Origin: Pedobacter sp.
GTDB lineage: Bacteria; Bacteroidota; Bacteroidia; Sphingobacteriales; Sphingobacteriaceae
DNA length: 56,433 nt
NCBI GenBank assembly: GCA_025351765.1
Contig: JANXVH010000080.1
Span: forward strand, 1-56,433
Direction: 5' to 3'
A program made the position numbers and the translations under genes. Of the stretch, positions 42,612-53,653 are shown piece after piece. How positions within the stretch are numbered: the first letter of the stretch is position 1; every line of letters begins with the position of its first letter. A model generated the notes under the pieces. That model was not told the origin of the DNA. It made no database searches and saw nothing but the letters and a program-made list of their open reading frames with translations.

Positions 42612-42641
42612 TTGATTGGAAAGGTTATTCGGTTATTTTTG
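42612..42641 (+). promoter_or_regulatory. parE promoter
   Basis: TTG (42612-42614), 19 bases and TATTTTTG (42634-42641) match the Bacteroidota promoter consensus, 19 bases ahead of the parE ATG at 42661. Its position favours the 42661 start over the upstream in-frame codon at 42616. Confidence 0.65.
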
Positions 42642-42660
42642 TAAAACACTCACCAACATC

Positions 42661-44517
42661 ATGGCAGAACCTATTTATAACGACGATAGTATCAGATCTC
42701 TCGACTGGAAAGAACACATCAGGCTGCGTCCGGGTATGTATATCGGTAAGCTGGGAGATGGTTCTGCACAAGATGATGGAATCTATGTGCTACTCAAAGA
42801 AATTGTTGATAATTCTATTGATGAGTTTGTTATGGGCTCTGGTAGAACGATAGACGTTACTGTGTCAGATTCTAAAGTAAATGTAAGGGATTTTGGCCGG
42901 GGTATTCCTTTAGGTAAGGTTATAGATTGTGTATCAAAGATCAACACGGGTGGTAAATACGATAGCAATGCTTTTCAGAAATCGGTAGGTTTAAATGGTG
43001 TCGGTACTAAGGCCGTTAATGCACTTTCTGCAAATTTTGTGGTGCAGTCTTATCGTGATGGTAAAACTAAAAAAGTTGAGTTTTCTAAAGGTGAGATCAT
43101 CCTGGAGCACGATATCATTGATACTACTCAGCGTAATGGTACTGCAATAACTTTTTATCCAGATGAAAGTATTTTTAGGAACTACCATTACATTTCTGAT
43201 TTTGTAGAAAGTATGATCTGGAATTATGTTTTCCTAAATACGGGCTTAACTGTTAATTTCAATAACCAAAAATATTTCTCTGAAAGGGGCTTGTATGATC
43301 TTCTTTCAAAATTCAATAAACCTGAAGAGCTTCGCTACCCAATTATACACCTAATAGGTAATGATATTGAGGTGGCAATGACGCATGGTCAGCAATATGG
43401 TGAGGATTATCACTCTTTTGTAAACGGTCAGCATACCACTCAAGGCGGAACACACCAGGCGGCTTTCCGAGAAGCGGTGGTAAAAACGATTCGTGAGTTT
43501 TATAAAAAGGAGTTTGATGCATCTGATGTCAGGGCCTCTATTATAGCTGCAGTATCAGTGCGTGTACAGGAACCTGTATTTGAATCGCAAACCAAAACCA
43601 AACTGGGCTCCCAAAACATGGGGCCAGAAGGCCCTTCCGTACGTACATTCATCAACGATTTCGTTAAGAAAGAGCTGGATGATTATCTTCATAAACATTC
43701 TGACGTGGCTGATGCCTTGTTGAAACGTATCTTGCAGTCAGAAAGAGAGCGTAAGGACATTGCAGGTATCAAGAAACTGGCTAATGACAGGGCTAAAAAA
43801 GCGTCATTGCATAATAAAAAACTGAGGGACTGTAAAGTACATTTTAACAGTACACACGATAAACGTTACGAGACTACATTATTTATTACCGAGGGTGATT
43901 CTGCTTCAGGATCTATCACCAAATCAAGAGATGTGGATTGTCAGGCTGTATTCAGCTTAAAGGGCAAGCCATTAAATTGCTATGAGCTTACGAAAAAGGT
44001 GGTTTATGAGAATGAGGAATTCAATCTATTACAGCATGCCCTGAATATTGAAGACGGACTGGAAGGCTTGCATTACAACAATATTGTAATTGCTACAGAT
44101 GCCGACGTGGATGGTATGCACATCAGGCTGTTGATGATGACTTTTTTTCTGCAGTTTTTTCCTGACTTGGTTCGTGCCGGTCATGTTTACATTTTGCAAA
44201 CACCGTTGTTTCGTGTACGTAATAAGAAAGAAACTATTTATTGCTACAGTGAGGACGAGCGAAAGAAGGCAATAGTAAAATTAGGAAACAAACCTGAAAT
44301 CACTCGGTTTAAAGGACTAGGAGAAATTTCGCCAGATGAGTTTGGCTTATTCATAGGTAAAGACATCCGGCTTGATCCCGTGATCTTAAAAGATCAAACG
44401 ATTAAGAATCTGCTGGAATACTATATGGGTAAAAACACGCCCGACAGGCAGCAACATATTATCCGAAATTTAAGGGTAGAGAAAGATACTGTTGAGGAAC
44501 TTGTTGAATCTGCCTAA
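42661..44517 (+). CDS. parE: DNA topoisomerase IV subunit B
   Basis: The start at 42661 ([12 protein letters not shown]) is chosen for its promoter and typical N-terminus. The 618-residue GyrB/ParE protein has GHKL ATPase motifs ([33 protein letters not shown]), QTKTKLGSQ and the TOPRIM region ([25 protein letters not shown]). The length and absence of a GyrB tail extension favour ParE. With ParC it decatenates daughter chromosomes. No parC is adjacent in this window. Its last four bases overlap the convergent YihY gene. Confidence 0.92.
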   Translation: MAEPIYNDDSIRSLDWKEHIRLRPGMYIGKLGDGSAQDDGIYVLLKEIVDNSIDEFVMGSGRTIDVTVSDSKVNVRDFGRGIPLGKVIDCVSKINTGGKYDSNAFQKSVGLNGVGTKAVNALSANFVVQSYRDGKTKKVEFSKGEIILEHDIIDTTQRNGTAITFYPDESIFRNYHYISDFVESMIWNYVFLNTGLTVNFNNQKYFSERGLYDLLSKFNKPEELRYPIIHLIGNDIEVAMTHGQQYGEDYHSFVNGQHTTQGGTHQAAFREAVVKTIREFYKKEFDASDVRASIIAAVSVRVQEPVFESQTKTKLGSQNMGPEGPSVRTFINDFVKKELDDYLHKHSDVADALLKRILQSERERKDIAGIKKLANDRAKKASLHNKKLRDCKVHFNSTHDKRYETTLFITEGDSASGSITKSRDVDCQAVFSLKGKPLNCYELTKKVVYENEEFNLLQHALNIEDGLEGLHYNNIVIATDADVDGMHIRLLMMTFFLQFFPDLVRAGHVYILQTPLFRVRNKKETIYCYSEDERKKAIVKLGNKPEITRFKGLGEISPDEFGLFIGKDIRLDPVILKDQTIKNLLEYYMGKNTPDRQQHIIRNLRVEKDTVEELVESA

Positions 44518-45509
44518 CTTTCTTCTTTAATTTTTGTCTCTTCAGGATGCTGAGGTGGCAGTACATCTACTTTCTTTTCAACTATAATGATTTTAGTATG
44601 CACTGCATATTTACTTGGCGAAATTCCTTTATCGAACTTTTCTGCATAAGCTTGTGTAAATTCTGCCCCAAAATAAAGTATAATGGATGTATAGTAAATC
44701 CAAACCAATATCACAATAATGGAGCTTGCAGCACCAAATGTGGAGCCTGGATTACCCTTCTCAATATATACCCCTATTACATATTTACCCAGGCTAAAAA
44801 GAATAGCCGTAAATAAAGCCCCAACAATTGCCGGCTTCCATTTCAAATCAACATCCGGTAGTACCTTAAAGATGATAGCAAATATACAGGTAACTACTGC
44901 CAGGGTAAGTGTATTGGTTACTATTAGCATAAAAAGTGCTGATACTCTTTCTATTCCAATTTTTGTAGCATAATTGGCAAGTTTATCGCCAATACCTACT
45001 ACAATACTATTAAGCACAAGAGATACCAGCAATAAAAACCCTAATGAGGCAATCAATGAAAAAGAGAGCAACCTATTGGTGATCAATTTTTTCCACCCAC
45101 GTTTTGGCACCGCTTTAACTTTCCAAATTTGGTTGATGCTATCCTGTATTTCAATAAATATCGCAGTAGCTCCTATAACAAGTGTAATTATCCCGATAGC
45201 CAAGCCAAAAGAGCTTTTGTCACTCAAATTAGACTGATCTACGAACGACTTCAACTGAGCTGCCGCATCAGATCCAACCATTTGGCTTATTTCAGAGAAC
45301 AACTCAGATCCAGGATCCATGCGGTCGCCCAGAAATAAGGTAGCTGCTGATATTATAATGATAATTAATGGTGTGAGGGAAAATATAGTATAATAAGCTA
45401 ATGCTGCGCTTAGCTTCATTACCTTATCTTCTATAAAACCCTTACCTGCCGCTACAAATAAGTGATAGGTAGCCATAAAAAAACACTTTATTTTACTCAA
45501 AATCTTCAT
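44514..45509 (-). CDS. YihY/BrkB family membrane protein
   Basis: The 331-residue protein has about six TM segments. The motif [21 protein letters not shown] near the N-terminus and [30 protein letters not shown] near the C-terminus define the YihY/BrkB family (once called ribonuclease BN). A short polar tail is rich in Glu/Pro. The family's role in envelope or lipid homeostasis is not settled. It lies three bases after the TamA-like gene, suggesting an envelope operon with it and TamB. Confidence 0.93.
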   Translation of the reverse strand: MKILSKIKCFFMATYHLFVAAGKGFIEDKVMKLSAALAYYTIFSLTPLIIIIISAATLFLGDRMDPGSELFSEISQMVGSDAAAQLKSFVDQSNLSDKSSFGLAIGIITLVIGATAIFIEIQDSINQIWKVKAVPKRGWKKLITNRLLSFSLIASLGFLLLVSLVLNSIVVGIGDKLANYATKIGIERVSALFMLIVTNTLTLAVVTCIFAIIFKVLPDVDLKWKPAIVGALFTAILFSLGKYVIGVYIEKGNPGSTFGAASSIIVILVWIYYTSIILYFGAEFTQAYAEKFDKGISPSKYAVHTKIIIVEKKVDVLPPQHPEETKIKEES

Positions 45510-45512
45510 TCT

Positions 45513-47846
45513 TTAAAAAGGATAACCAATGCCAATATTATAGATTAAATTCTCTCTTCTCCAACTCTTGCTTCCAAAAGAGACTTGGTCAAGTACCCAA
45601 CGCTGTCCTTCAGGAAGGTAAGGTTTCCTAACTGGAAAGGCTACATCCAGCCTAATCACAAAGATGGTAGCATCTAACCGGAGTCCGGCGCCTGTACCAA
45701 CAGCCAGTTCATTCAAAACATTTTTAAACTTGAACTCCGACCCAGGCCTTCCTTCAATTGCAGGACTTGATGACGTAGCCGGAATGCCCTTGTCTTCTTT
45801 TCTTAGCCAAATGTTCCCGGCATCTGCAAATATGGCACCATACAATACGCTAACTATTTTAAATCGTAGCTCACTGTTCAACATTAATTTGATGTCACCT
45901 CCCTGATCTGCAAATTGGATGGTATCCGATACTTTATAAGTTCCAGGGCCTAATGCGCGCGCTTTAAAAGCCCGTATGTCATTACTTCCCCCTGAAAAAA
46001 ATTGCCTAACAAAAGGGAGGGAGGTGCTGCTGCCATATGCATAACCATAACCAATATTTAAGCGGTTTGCCCAGGTTACCCCACGATTTACCTTGTAGTA
46101 GTCTCTAAAGTCTGTTTCTAATCTTACAAACTGGTTTAAAGGAACACCAAATATCGATTTTTCTCCTTTTGAATTCTTGGGTGTGAACAAGCCCCAAACA
46201 TTTCCTCCGGTTTCTATAGTACCATTAAAATACATATTGTTTCGGCGAGATTGTTCCATTTGATTGGTATAGGTAAAATTGTAATTGCTACCTATAATCA
46301 ATTGTTTATGAAGTGTATACCTTAAGCCGGGAATCGAATCAAAAAGTTGTAAAGTGTCCACGTTCTTACCAATTATTGGTTGAACGTAGTTTATAGATAT
46401 TGGGTTAAAAATGTGCTCCTTATATTGGTTTTCTTTAAAACTGTAACCAAATTCGCCCTTAAAACTGTTTAACGTATATAAAGATCCTCTATTTAAAAGT
46501 TGATAAGACACAGAAGTGATGGTCTTAGGAATAAACGTATTGGTACTACCTGGTCTATAGAAGGGTACTATAAATCTTGGAAATGTTAATTTTGCCTCTC
46601 CTGTCAGGGAATAAGAGTTCAAGTTTTGGGCAGATTTCCCGCTAACCTGCGTTTCAAAGCCCCCACTTGCACTAACCTCAAGAATCTCTGCTCCCCTAAA
46701 AAGGTTTCTCGTAGTTTGCGTAAGTTTCACTTCAGAGCCAACAAAGTTGTTGGATTTACTGGTGCCGGTTATACCAAACGAAAGCGAATTCTTCTTTAAC
46801 GGTGTAAGGTAAATATTAAGGTCCAGTTGGTTATTTTTAAAACTGTCTATAGGCAAAAACTCAGCCTTAACATTTTGAAATGCACCAATATTAACCATTC
46901 TATTGAGCGATTGGTTATGATCTTTTCTGTTGTAAAGTTCATCTTTTTTAAAGAAAACCAGTCTATCAAACACTCCTGGTTTAAACGTATTTTTATTATC
47001 GTAAATATTGAAGTCCTTATATTTCAATGGCTCCAGTTTTCTCAATTCGTTATCTGTACGTATTGTATAACTTGGATAGATGTTGATGTTTTTAATCGTA
47101 TAAGGTTTTAAGGCTGCATCTGGTGCAATGTCTTTTACCCGCAGCCTAATATCTACCAGATTTTTACCGATGGTACTATCTACCTGAAGGATCAGATAAT
47201 CCGGACTAAAATAAAAATACCCGGTTTCTTTAAGGTCATTGTCAATCCTGATCCTTTCATTTTTGTATACATCAAGGTCGTAAAAGTTGCCTACCTTTAG
47301 CAAGGTTTCGTCTTTGTGCTGGTCAATAATGTGAGTCAGATTACCGCTGTCCTTAGGAAAGCTGATGCTATTTATCTTATATCGTTGCCCAGTAAGTGCG
47401 GTATAAATAGCCCTGCCTTTTTTACCTTTAACCACAGTGTCTCCCGTAACTACAGATTGCAGGTAACCCTGACTGATCAGATAACTTGTTAGTACGTCAT
47501 TATTGTATTTTATCTTAACCTCACTTAATAAAACAGGGGGTTCTCCTAACTTAGTTCTCAACCAATTCTTAAATCCTTTTGGCTTTTTAGGTTCACCTGC
47601 CAAATTGTAAAAGAACAGTTTGTATTTAAAGCCTAAAAAAGATTTATTCGGCTTCGGTCTTGTTTTGCCCATAAGTGTGGTTCTCACATACTTTTGATCA
47701 ACAATTCTTTTAGAAGTATCCGGATTAATCTTTACTTCGGCTCCAGTATAAAGTACTTGCCCGGACTTTAACCCACGCGTGCTACTACAAGACGTAATAA
47801 CTGTAAATACAAACAGGAATGATAAAAGTCTATATAGGTTTTTCAT
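45513..47846 (-). CDS. TamA/BamA-like outer-membrane assembly protein (lipoprotein)
   Basis: The 777-residue protein has a lipoprotein signal (VITSC, Cys20), POTRA-like repeats in the N-terminal half (KINSISFPKDSGNLTH, KNINIYPSYTIRTDNELRKL) and a C-terminal Omp85 beta-barrel. The barrel carries FFSGGSNDIRAFKARALGPG, the conserved surface loop motif, and ends with an aromatic-rich NIGIGYPF. Adjacency to TamB makes it the TamA partner. It overlaps tamB's end by 17 bases and may insert autotransporter-like or other outer-membrane proteins. Confidence 0.92.
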   Translation of the reverse strand: MKNLYRLLSFLFVFTVITSCSSTRGLKSGQVLYTGAEVKINPDTSKRIVDQKYVRTTLMGKTRPKPNKSFLGFKYKLFFYNLAGEPKKPKGFKNWLRTKLGEPPVLLSEVKIKYNNDVLTSYLISQGYLQSVVTGDTVVKGKKGRAIYTALTGQRYKINSISFPKDSGNLTHIIDQHKDETLLKVGNFYDLDVYKNERIRIDNDLKETGYFYFSPDYLILQVDSTIGKNLVDIRLRVKDIAPDAALKPYTIKNINIYPSYTIRTDNELRKLEPLKYKDFNIYDNKNTFKPGVFDRLVFFKKDELYNRKDHNQSLNRMVNIGAFQNVKAEFLPIDSFKNNQLDLNIYLTPLKKNSLSFGITGTSKSNNFVGSEVKLTQTTRNLFRGAEILEVSASGGFETQVSGKSAQNLNSYSLTGEAKLTFPRFIVPFYRPGSTNTFIPKTITSVSYQLLNRGSLYTLNSFKGEFGYSFKENQYKEHIFNPISINYVQPIIGKNVDTLQLFDSIPGLRYTLHKQLIIGSNYNFTYTNQMEQSRRNNMYFNGTIETGGNVWGLFTPKNSKGEKSIFGVPLNQFVRLETDFRDYYKVNRGVTWANRLNIGYGYAYGSSTSLPFVRQFFSGGSNDIRAFKARALGPGTYKVSDTIQFADQGGDIKLMLNSELRFKIVSVLYGAIFADAGNIWLRKEDKGIPATSSSPAIEGRPGSEFKFKNVLNELAVGTGAGLRLDATIFVIRLDVAFPVRKPYLPEGQRWVLDQVSFGSKSWRRENLIYNIGIGYPF

Positions 47847-50800
47847 TTTTTAATTTCTGTTCTTCTGCTTCCTTATTTTTGTTCTCTAGTTCGCGCTCCT
47901 GGTTATTTTGTTTCCTTGCCTTTCTTTGTTCCCGCGTCTCTTTCTTCTGAAAAATTTCTTTGAACTTATTGTAATCAACCACCAATGCAAAACCAAGCCC
48001 TGTTTCAATAATCTGGCCTTCAACCACACCCTCATTCTGGTTACGTCTATAAGCCCTTAGTCTATATCTTCCATCAGCAGAAAGCGCATATTCTACGTTT
48101 ACATTTCCGGCGATGTTGGTCGATTTCTGATTTTGAGTTGGAGGACCTTCCAGCCCGAAAGAACTACCAACAGTAACAGTTAGCCTGTCGTTCAATAGTT
48201 TCTTAGATAACCCAACCTCCAAATCTGTTTTTTGCTCCAGTGATCCGGTTGAATAATCTTCTGATGAGTTTACACCGAAGTTGATGTCAACACCCTGAAT
48301 TAAATCAGAAGCCAGGTTATTCAACTGCTCAGTAAGCAGTTTGCTTACGCTTGAACGTGCCAGGGTTGATACCCCACCACCGCCGCTGGCTAAACTTTGA
48401 AATGGATTCTCGGCAAGGAATCTATTTAGTGCAAGCAATGCAAATACTTGTTTGTTCAATTCATTTTCGTCCTGGTTTACACGTTGTAGCCGAGTATAAA
48501 CTTCACCGCCTAAAGCTCCTCGCTCATTCTCCGGTAAATCCAAACGGAAAGATATTGATGGTTTCAATAACTCATCTTTCATCATCAGGTAAACTTGGAA
48601 CGGCAGCTTAGTTTTTGCGGGGATATTTGTAGGGTCATTCAATAAATCTATTGGGGCAGCATTGACCTCATATAGTGCGGTAAGATTTACATTGGCCGAC
48701 ATTGGATCGCCCGTCCATACAATCGTGCTACCTTTTACCAATTTAAATGCCTTCTTGCCCAGTGGGCCTACCGATAAGTTGTATGAACCGTCTGTAATCT
48801 CATATCTGCCCGTTAAGCTTGTTTTGCCGCTTGGATCCATGGTTGCTACCAGATTGGCATCCCCTCTAACTTTCAAGGCATCACCATTTGAAGGATCTAC
48901 TACCACGTTTAATTCTGCCTCAGGATCTACTGTTAGGTTAGCGCTTAAACTAATTCCTTTAATTGGCGATTTGCTGATACTATCTCCATTCAACGCTTTT
49001 TGCCCGTTAAAAGGAGCAGCATCTGCGTCTATGAATTGTACAATTCCCTCCTGATCAATTATTGACGGATCATTAACCGGCATAGCAAAATAAAACTTAG
49101 TGCCTTTTTCCACCTTTACAGCCATGTCTACATTGGGCTGGTTTAAATCACCCCGTACTTTAACGTTGCTGGTTAGGAAAACAGTACCGTAAATTATGTC
49201 ATTATCAGCAGCACTAGAGTGCATCACCCTGAAATTATCTGAAGCAATATCCATGTTAAACCTAAAATTGGTGTAATCGGAAGTCAGGATGCCACCATTA
49301 ACAGTAAATTTTTTACCCAATGAATCTAATACAGTAAAATCGTTAAAGTTCACACCTGCATTGGTAAAACTGATGGTTTCATTAGGCATCCTAAAATAGG
49401 AGTTTACATAGTTGGCAGTAAATGCAGCCTGGTTAAATTTGATATCTCCCAGTACTTTTGGCGCCAATAAAGCACCCTTAACACTTAGCTGCCCAGTAAT
49501 GGTGCCTGATCCATTTTTAATCTGTCCCATAGAGAGGCTTTGCAGCGACTTTAAGTCTATCTTGTCTATGTTTAATGTAAAATCCAACGCCTTTTCTGTA
49601 TTGGCGTAATAGAATCCATTAAGTCTGATTTCATGCACTCCCGTTAAAGCAATATTTGTTTCGAAAGCATTTGCGGTATTGTTGTTCACTCCAATGCGTA
49701 ATGTTCCAAGCTGGTCTTTTTGATAGCGCAACTGATCTACCGTTAGGTTTGCTTCAAACTTAGGATTGCTAATCAAGTCTTTTACGTTTACAATACCGTT
49801 AATAGATCCTCCTGCAAGTGCAGTATCTTGCTTAGCAAATTTAGTTAAAGTCTCAATTCTGAAATCTTTGAATTCAACAGTAAGCGGCGAGTTTGGTGTA
49901 TTATCAGTGCTGTTAACTCGAAGCACCTGACCACCCTGACTTAGGTTAAAGTTGTGGGCCAAGATACCCGACTTCCCAAATTGAAGATAATTGTCTGCTG
50001 ATACTGCCCATTTTTGGTAATCCAATAATAATTTGTTTGGGTCAAAACTAAACTGGTAATTTTTATTCAAAGATTTGAAATTACCAGCCAGAACATATTT
50101 GTCTCTCATTTTACTGTCGCGCAAGAACAGATTAAGTCCCAATAAATTATTTGCTGCGCTACCGCTGATTTCTGAGTTGTATAAAGCGATAGACGGACTC
50201 TGAACACTTTTAATCGTTAGTTTATAGTTTAGTCGCTGATTGTTGTTGTCGATATTCAGTTTAGAGCTGTCTACTTTATAACCACTATATACCAACTGAG
50301 GAAAAAAAGCATACATTAATAAACTGTCTTTCTTTGTGTCAATTAATCCACTCATGCTAGATGGAGAAAACGTAGTTAATGCAGGGATCAGGTTGCTTAA
50401 AAATTTAGGGTTGTAAAAGGTCATGCTAAATCTAAAGCGCTGATCAGGAATTTTGGTGACTTCACCAAACTGATAATACTTATTAATTTGGTTAATAAAT
50501 GCACTCCCCAAATTGGTGATCTGATATTTGCCATCTACACGAGCACTCAATACCTCAGATTTTAAAGTTAATAGGTTATGTTCTGCTGAAGCCTCTGAGT
50601 GTACATCAATGGTGTCAAGATTAAACTTCTTCCCTTCTTTTACCAGCTGCAAACTTCTAATGCTAATATCCCCATTTAAATAATCAGGATCAGCAGTCTT
50701 AATATCAGCTGTAACCAATCCCGCAAGTTTAAATTCAGTAGTACTAAAATTCAGTTTCTGGAGGTCTACTTGTTTCAGGTTTAGGTCGGCTTTAACTGAG

Positions 50801-52998
50801 GGATAATTACCGGCCAAATTTACTGAAGCAGTTAAGCTAAAATTAGCATTGGAATCGGCCATGCTGCTTTTCAAGTTTAGCTTTTGGTTGGAGTAATTAC
50901 CGCTCAGCAGCAAGTCTCTGAAAGTGTATTTATTATAATAAGCACTTATTACCTGTGCATTCACCTTTGCCGAAGCTTTTTTCATATCCAGTCCGGTACC
51001 GCTAACGGTAGCCTTTGCTGTGATCCTTCCTAATTTAGGCTGCATTTTTAACAACCTGCCAACATTGAAGTTATTAAGGCTAATATTAGCTGCATATTGT
51101 TCCCTGCTTTTCGAACCTTTCATTTTGGCCACAAGTTTTGCCGATCCCATATCAGTACTGATACTTAGGGCCGTATTAAAGTTAGTCATAGACCCTTTAA
51201 ATTTTCCATTTGCTGCAATCACATTTGGCAATTCGAGGGAAGCCGGTAAAGATTTTTTAGGAATCACAATCAACAGGTCTCGTTTTGTAATAGAGAACTT
51301 TTTAATGTTCAAGTCCAGATAAGTTTTATTCACCTCAGGCAAACCCTTAACCGTTCCGCTTACATCAATGTAAGTACTTTTTAAGCCCGTAACCTGCAGT
51401 TTAGGAATACTAAGATTGCTCATGTAGCCATTAACAACTGCGTTAACCCTAATTTTTTCATTGCGGTAATTCGCGGGCACAGCATCACTAAAATAAGTGG
51501 CGTCTTTAAGTCCTATTACCGTATTACTTAAATTCATGGCAATCTTTACGCGCTCAGGGTGTTTGGTAAGATCTTCCAGTGAAGTGAATGCTAACTTTGT
51601 GTTGTTTTCTATAGTGGTATTAAGTGTCTTAGCCAGTAAATTTTCAATAAGGATCTGCTTGTCGGAATACACCACATTTCCTTGTAATTTATTTAATTGA
51701 AATCCGCTTTTTTCATGGAACGAGCCAGACTTAACTTTTACTCTTATACCACTTGCACTGTAACCTAAGGCTTCGGCAACAAGCCCAAAATTACTGATCT
51801 TTAAATGTTTAAAGTCCATGCCCTTAACAGGTTTTATAGCCATATTGTCGAACTGAATATTGTTTTCGACAAGGCTCAATTTATTTACAGTTAAAGAAAG
51901 CGGGGTACTTTTGGTGGTGCTCTCTGTATTTGAAGATGAGGTTGCAAGTTTAACCGTACTCATAGCAAACAGGGCGGTCGACTTATTCAATGCTATTTCA
52001 TTCAGGCTATATTTTCCGTTTTTTACATCAGCAACCAAGTCGCCCAGCGAAAACTCATTTAAGTTTACGGTGGCTTTGCTACCTGGCATTTTAAAATCAA
52101 CAAGTGTGTTGTTGATTTTTCCGGTAGCAAGCTTATAATTGTTGTTGGTCAAATCCATAACTAGTTTTTCCAGTTCCAGACTATTTAGATCAACCAAGGC
52201 GTTCATGCCCGAGGTTTGGTCGTCAAAATCAACTTTAATCTTCTCAAATGAAAAATCCTGTACTTCTATAAGGGGCAGCTTACCTGAATCAGTTTTTGTG
52301 GTATCAATGCTATTTTTAATATGAGCAGCCAGTTCTGTAAGCGGTTTTTGCTGCAGGTATTTAACAAAGGTGTTTTTTAGAGATAAGGTTTTGATGACAT
52401 AATGTTGATTGGCCAAATCAAAATCCTTCAATTTTGCATTGAATTCGCCGAGGTTTAGTTTAAGGTCGTTGCCGGCAACATCATCATGATAATTGATACC
52501 GATGTCTTCGAAACTAACTTTATCAATAGAAAATTTCAACGTGGAAGTGCTGTCTTTGCTTACCTGTTTTTCAGGTTTTGTTTGCTCAGACATAAATGCG
52601 TCCACTAAAAAGGAAAAATTAAAGTTAGAATCAGGGTTTATACGTGCTACATTAGCTCTAATTTTTTGAAGCGAGATGTTATTGATCTCCAATTTATTAC
52701 TCAAAAGTTTCAGCAAACTTATATCTACCGTAAGCTTTTGGGCATAAAGGAGCGTATCACCCTTTTTATCTTCAATATAGAATTTGTTTAAAACAACGTC
52801 CTTAGGAAGCGCTATATGGATACTTTCAAGCCTGACTTCTGTTTTTGTTTTGTTTTTTAGATAACTAATCGCTTTATCTTTCACAAAGTTTTGAACGGCG
52901 GGGAGGTTTAAAGAAAGCGCAAGTAATACCACCAATATAATAATACTGGCAACCCCCCATAAGATAACTTTTAAACTTTTGCGTATATATTTATTCAA
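47830..52998 (-). CDS. tamB: Translocation/assembly module TamB-like protein
   Basis: This very large 1722-residue protein has an N-terminal membrane anchor (residues ~8-30), long repetitive beta-rich strands throughout the middle and the C-terminal DUF490/TamB domain (RGDANLVATMDPSGKTSLTG, NSSEDYSTGSLEQKTDLEVG). It ends in a charged Glu/Lys tail. The frame opens with TTG, which seems the real start. TamB-type proteins span the periplasm and move proteins or lipids to the outer membrane with TamA, encoded immediately downstream with a 17-base overlap. Confidence 0.92.
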   Translation of the reverse strand: MNKYIRKSLKVILWGVASIIILVVLLALSLNLPAVQNFVKDKAISYLKNKTKTEVRLESIHIALPKDVVLNKFYIEDKKGDTLLYAQKLTVDISLLKLLSNKLEINNISLQKIRANVARINPDSNFNFSFLVDAFMSEQTKPEKQVSKDSTSTLKFSIDKVSFEDIGINYHDDVAGNDLKLNLGEFNAKLKDFDLANQHYVIKTLSLKNTFVKYLQQKPLTELAAHIKNSIDTTKTDSGKLPLIEVQDFSFEKIKVDFDDQTSGMNALVDLNSLELEKLVMDLTNNNYKLATGKINNTLVDFKMPGSKATVNLNEFSLGDLVADVKNGKYSLNEIALNKSTALFAMSTVKLATSSSNTESTTKSTPLSLTVNKLSLVENNIQFDNMAIKPVKGMDFKHLKISNFGLVAEALGYSASGIRVKVKSGSFHEKSGFQLNKLQGNVVYSDKQILIENLLAKTLNTTIENNTKLAFTSLEDLTKHPERVKIAMNLSNTVIGLKDATYFSDAVPANYRNEKIRVNAVVNGYMSNLSIPKLQVTGLKSTYIDVSGTVKGLPEVNKTYLDLNIKKFSITKRDLLIVIPKKSLPASLELPNVIAANGKFKGSMTNFNTALSISTDMGSAKLVAKMKGSKSREQYAANISLNNFNVGRLLKMQPKLGRITAKATVSGTGLDMKKASAKVNAQVISAYYNKYTFRDLLLSGNYSNQKLNLKSSMADSNANFSLTASVNLAGNYPSVKADLNLKQVDLQKLNFSTTEFKLAGLVTADIKTADPDYLNGDISIRSLQLVKEGKKFNLDTIDVHSEASAEHNLLTLKSEVLSARVDGKYQITNLGSAFINQINKYYQFGEVTKIPDQRFRFSMTFYNPKFLSNLIPALTTFSPSSMSGLIDTKKDSLLMYAFFPQLVYSGYKVDSSKLNIDNNNQRLNYKLTIKSVQSPSIALYNSEISGSAANNLLGLNLFLRDSKMRDKYVLAGNFKSLNKNYQFSFDPNKLLLDYQKWAVSADNYLQFGKSGILAHNFNLSQGGQVLRVNSTDNTPNSPLTVEFKDFRIETLTKFAKQDTALAGGSINGIVNVKDLISNPKFEANLTVDQLRYQKDQLGTLRIGVNNNTANAFETNIALTGVHEIRLNGFYYANTEKALDFTLNIDKIDLKSLQSLSMGQIKNGSGTITGQLSVKGALLAPKVLGDIKFNQAAFTANYVNSYFRMPNETISFTNAGVNFNDFTVLDSLGKKFTVNGGILTSDYTNFRFNMDIASDNFRVMHSSAADNDIIYGTVFLTSNVKVRGDLNQPNVDMAVKVEKGTKFYFAMPVNDPSIIDQEGIVQFIDADAAPFNGQKALNGDSISKSPIKGISLSANLTVDPEAELNVVVDPSNGDALKVRGDANLVATMDPSGKTSLTGRYEITDGSYNLSVGPLGKKAFKLVKGSTIVWTGDPMSANVNLTALYEVNAAPIDLLNDPTNIPAKTKLPFQVYLMMKDELLKPSISFRLDLPENERGALGGEVYTRLQRVNQDENELNKQVFALLALNRFLAENPFQSLASGGGGVSTLARSSVSKLLTEQLNNLASDLIQGVDINFGVNSSEDYSTGSLEQKTDLEVGLSKKLLNDRLTVTVGSSFGLEGPPTQNQKSTNIAGNVNVEYALSADGRYRLRAYRRNQNEGVVEGQIIETGLGFALVVDYNKFKEIFQKKETREQRKARKQNNQERELENKNKEAEEQKLKNEKPI

Positions 52999-53549
52999 CC
53001 TAAGAAATTTGAGGATTAGCTAGTTACACAATAACCAAAACCATGCCATAGGCTTTAGGACGGCCATATTAGGTGTAATTATTAAATATAATTTCCTTGT
53101 CAATGAAAGGTTGACTGCCACTCTCACTACTCATTTTAATACCTCATTAATCATTCTTTTTACTTTTTCATTTCCAGGAAATGCGGTGAATACCTTTAAT
53201 CATTGATGCGGAATCTATACAACTACTTTTGAACCTGTCGCAAGTCTGTTTATCATTAGAGTGAGAAGCCCCATCGCCGGGAGAAATCCCATTCTTGGAG
53301 TTACTGGCGTTGCCGTCAGTAATTATTTATTACGCACTTTGCCTAGAATGGTATCTTATAAGTTTTTGTATACTAATATCCCTGCTAATACTTTTATATT
53401 AAGATCCAAAGAATCTCATTGTATGGTCAATAGGGCCGTACCTGATAGTTCATTCCTTTATTCCCCCAAGGAACTAAGATTCCTATTTCCCATAGCGAAT
53501 TTTGCACCAAGAGCAGGCTGTCCGGTATTACATCTCAAGTTTAAAGGTC
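52999..53549. other. Gene-poor scar region upstream of tamB
   Basis: About 550 bases lie between tamB and a transposase remnant. Only the tamB promoter can be expected at the left end. The open frame at 53261-53635 crosses this stretch but has no recognisable protein and runs through the transposase fragment in a different frame, so I do not call it a gene. The region looks like decayed mobile DNA. Confidence 0.45.
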
Positions 53550-53639
53550 TCTGCCAAAGAATTTCAGTACATTATCCGCTCGCATTGGGGCATAGAAAAC
53601 AAATTGCACTGAATCCTGGATGTGGCATTCTCTGAATAA
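53550..53639 (+). pseudogene. ISAs1-family transposase C-terminal remnant
   Basis: This frame translates as SAKEFQYIIRSHWGIENKLH, then a TGA where Trp is expected, then ILDVAFSE and TAA. RSHWGIENKLHW-LDV is the conserved C-terminal DDE-associated block of ISAs1 (H-repeat) transposases. Only this short stretch is intact, and the upstream part of the gene is missing or scrambled. Confidence 0.75.
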
Positions 53640-53653
53640 TCCGTTTTATAGCA

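Noticed and set aside
53261..53635. 124-codon open frame on the plus strand
   Set aside because: Its translation resembles no protein, and it crosses the ISAs1 remnant in another frame. It is most likely accidental.
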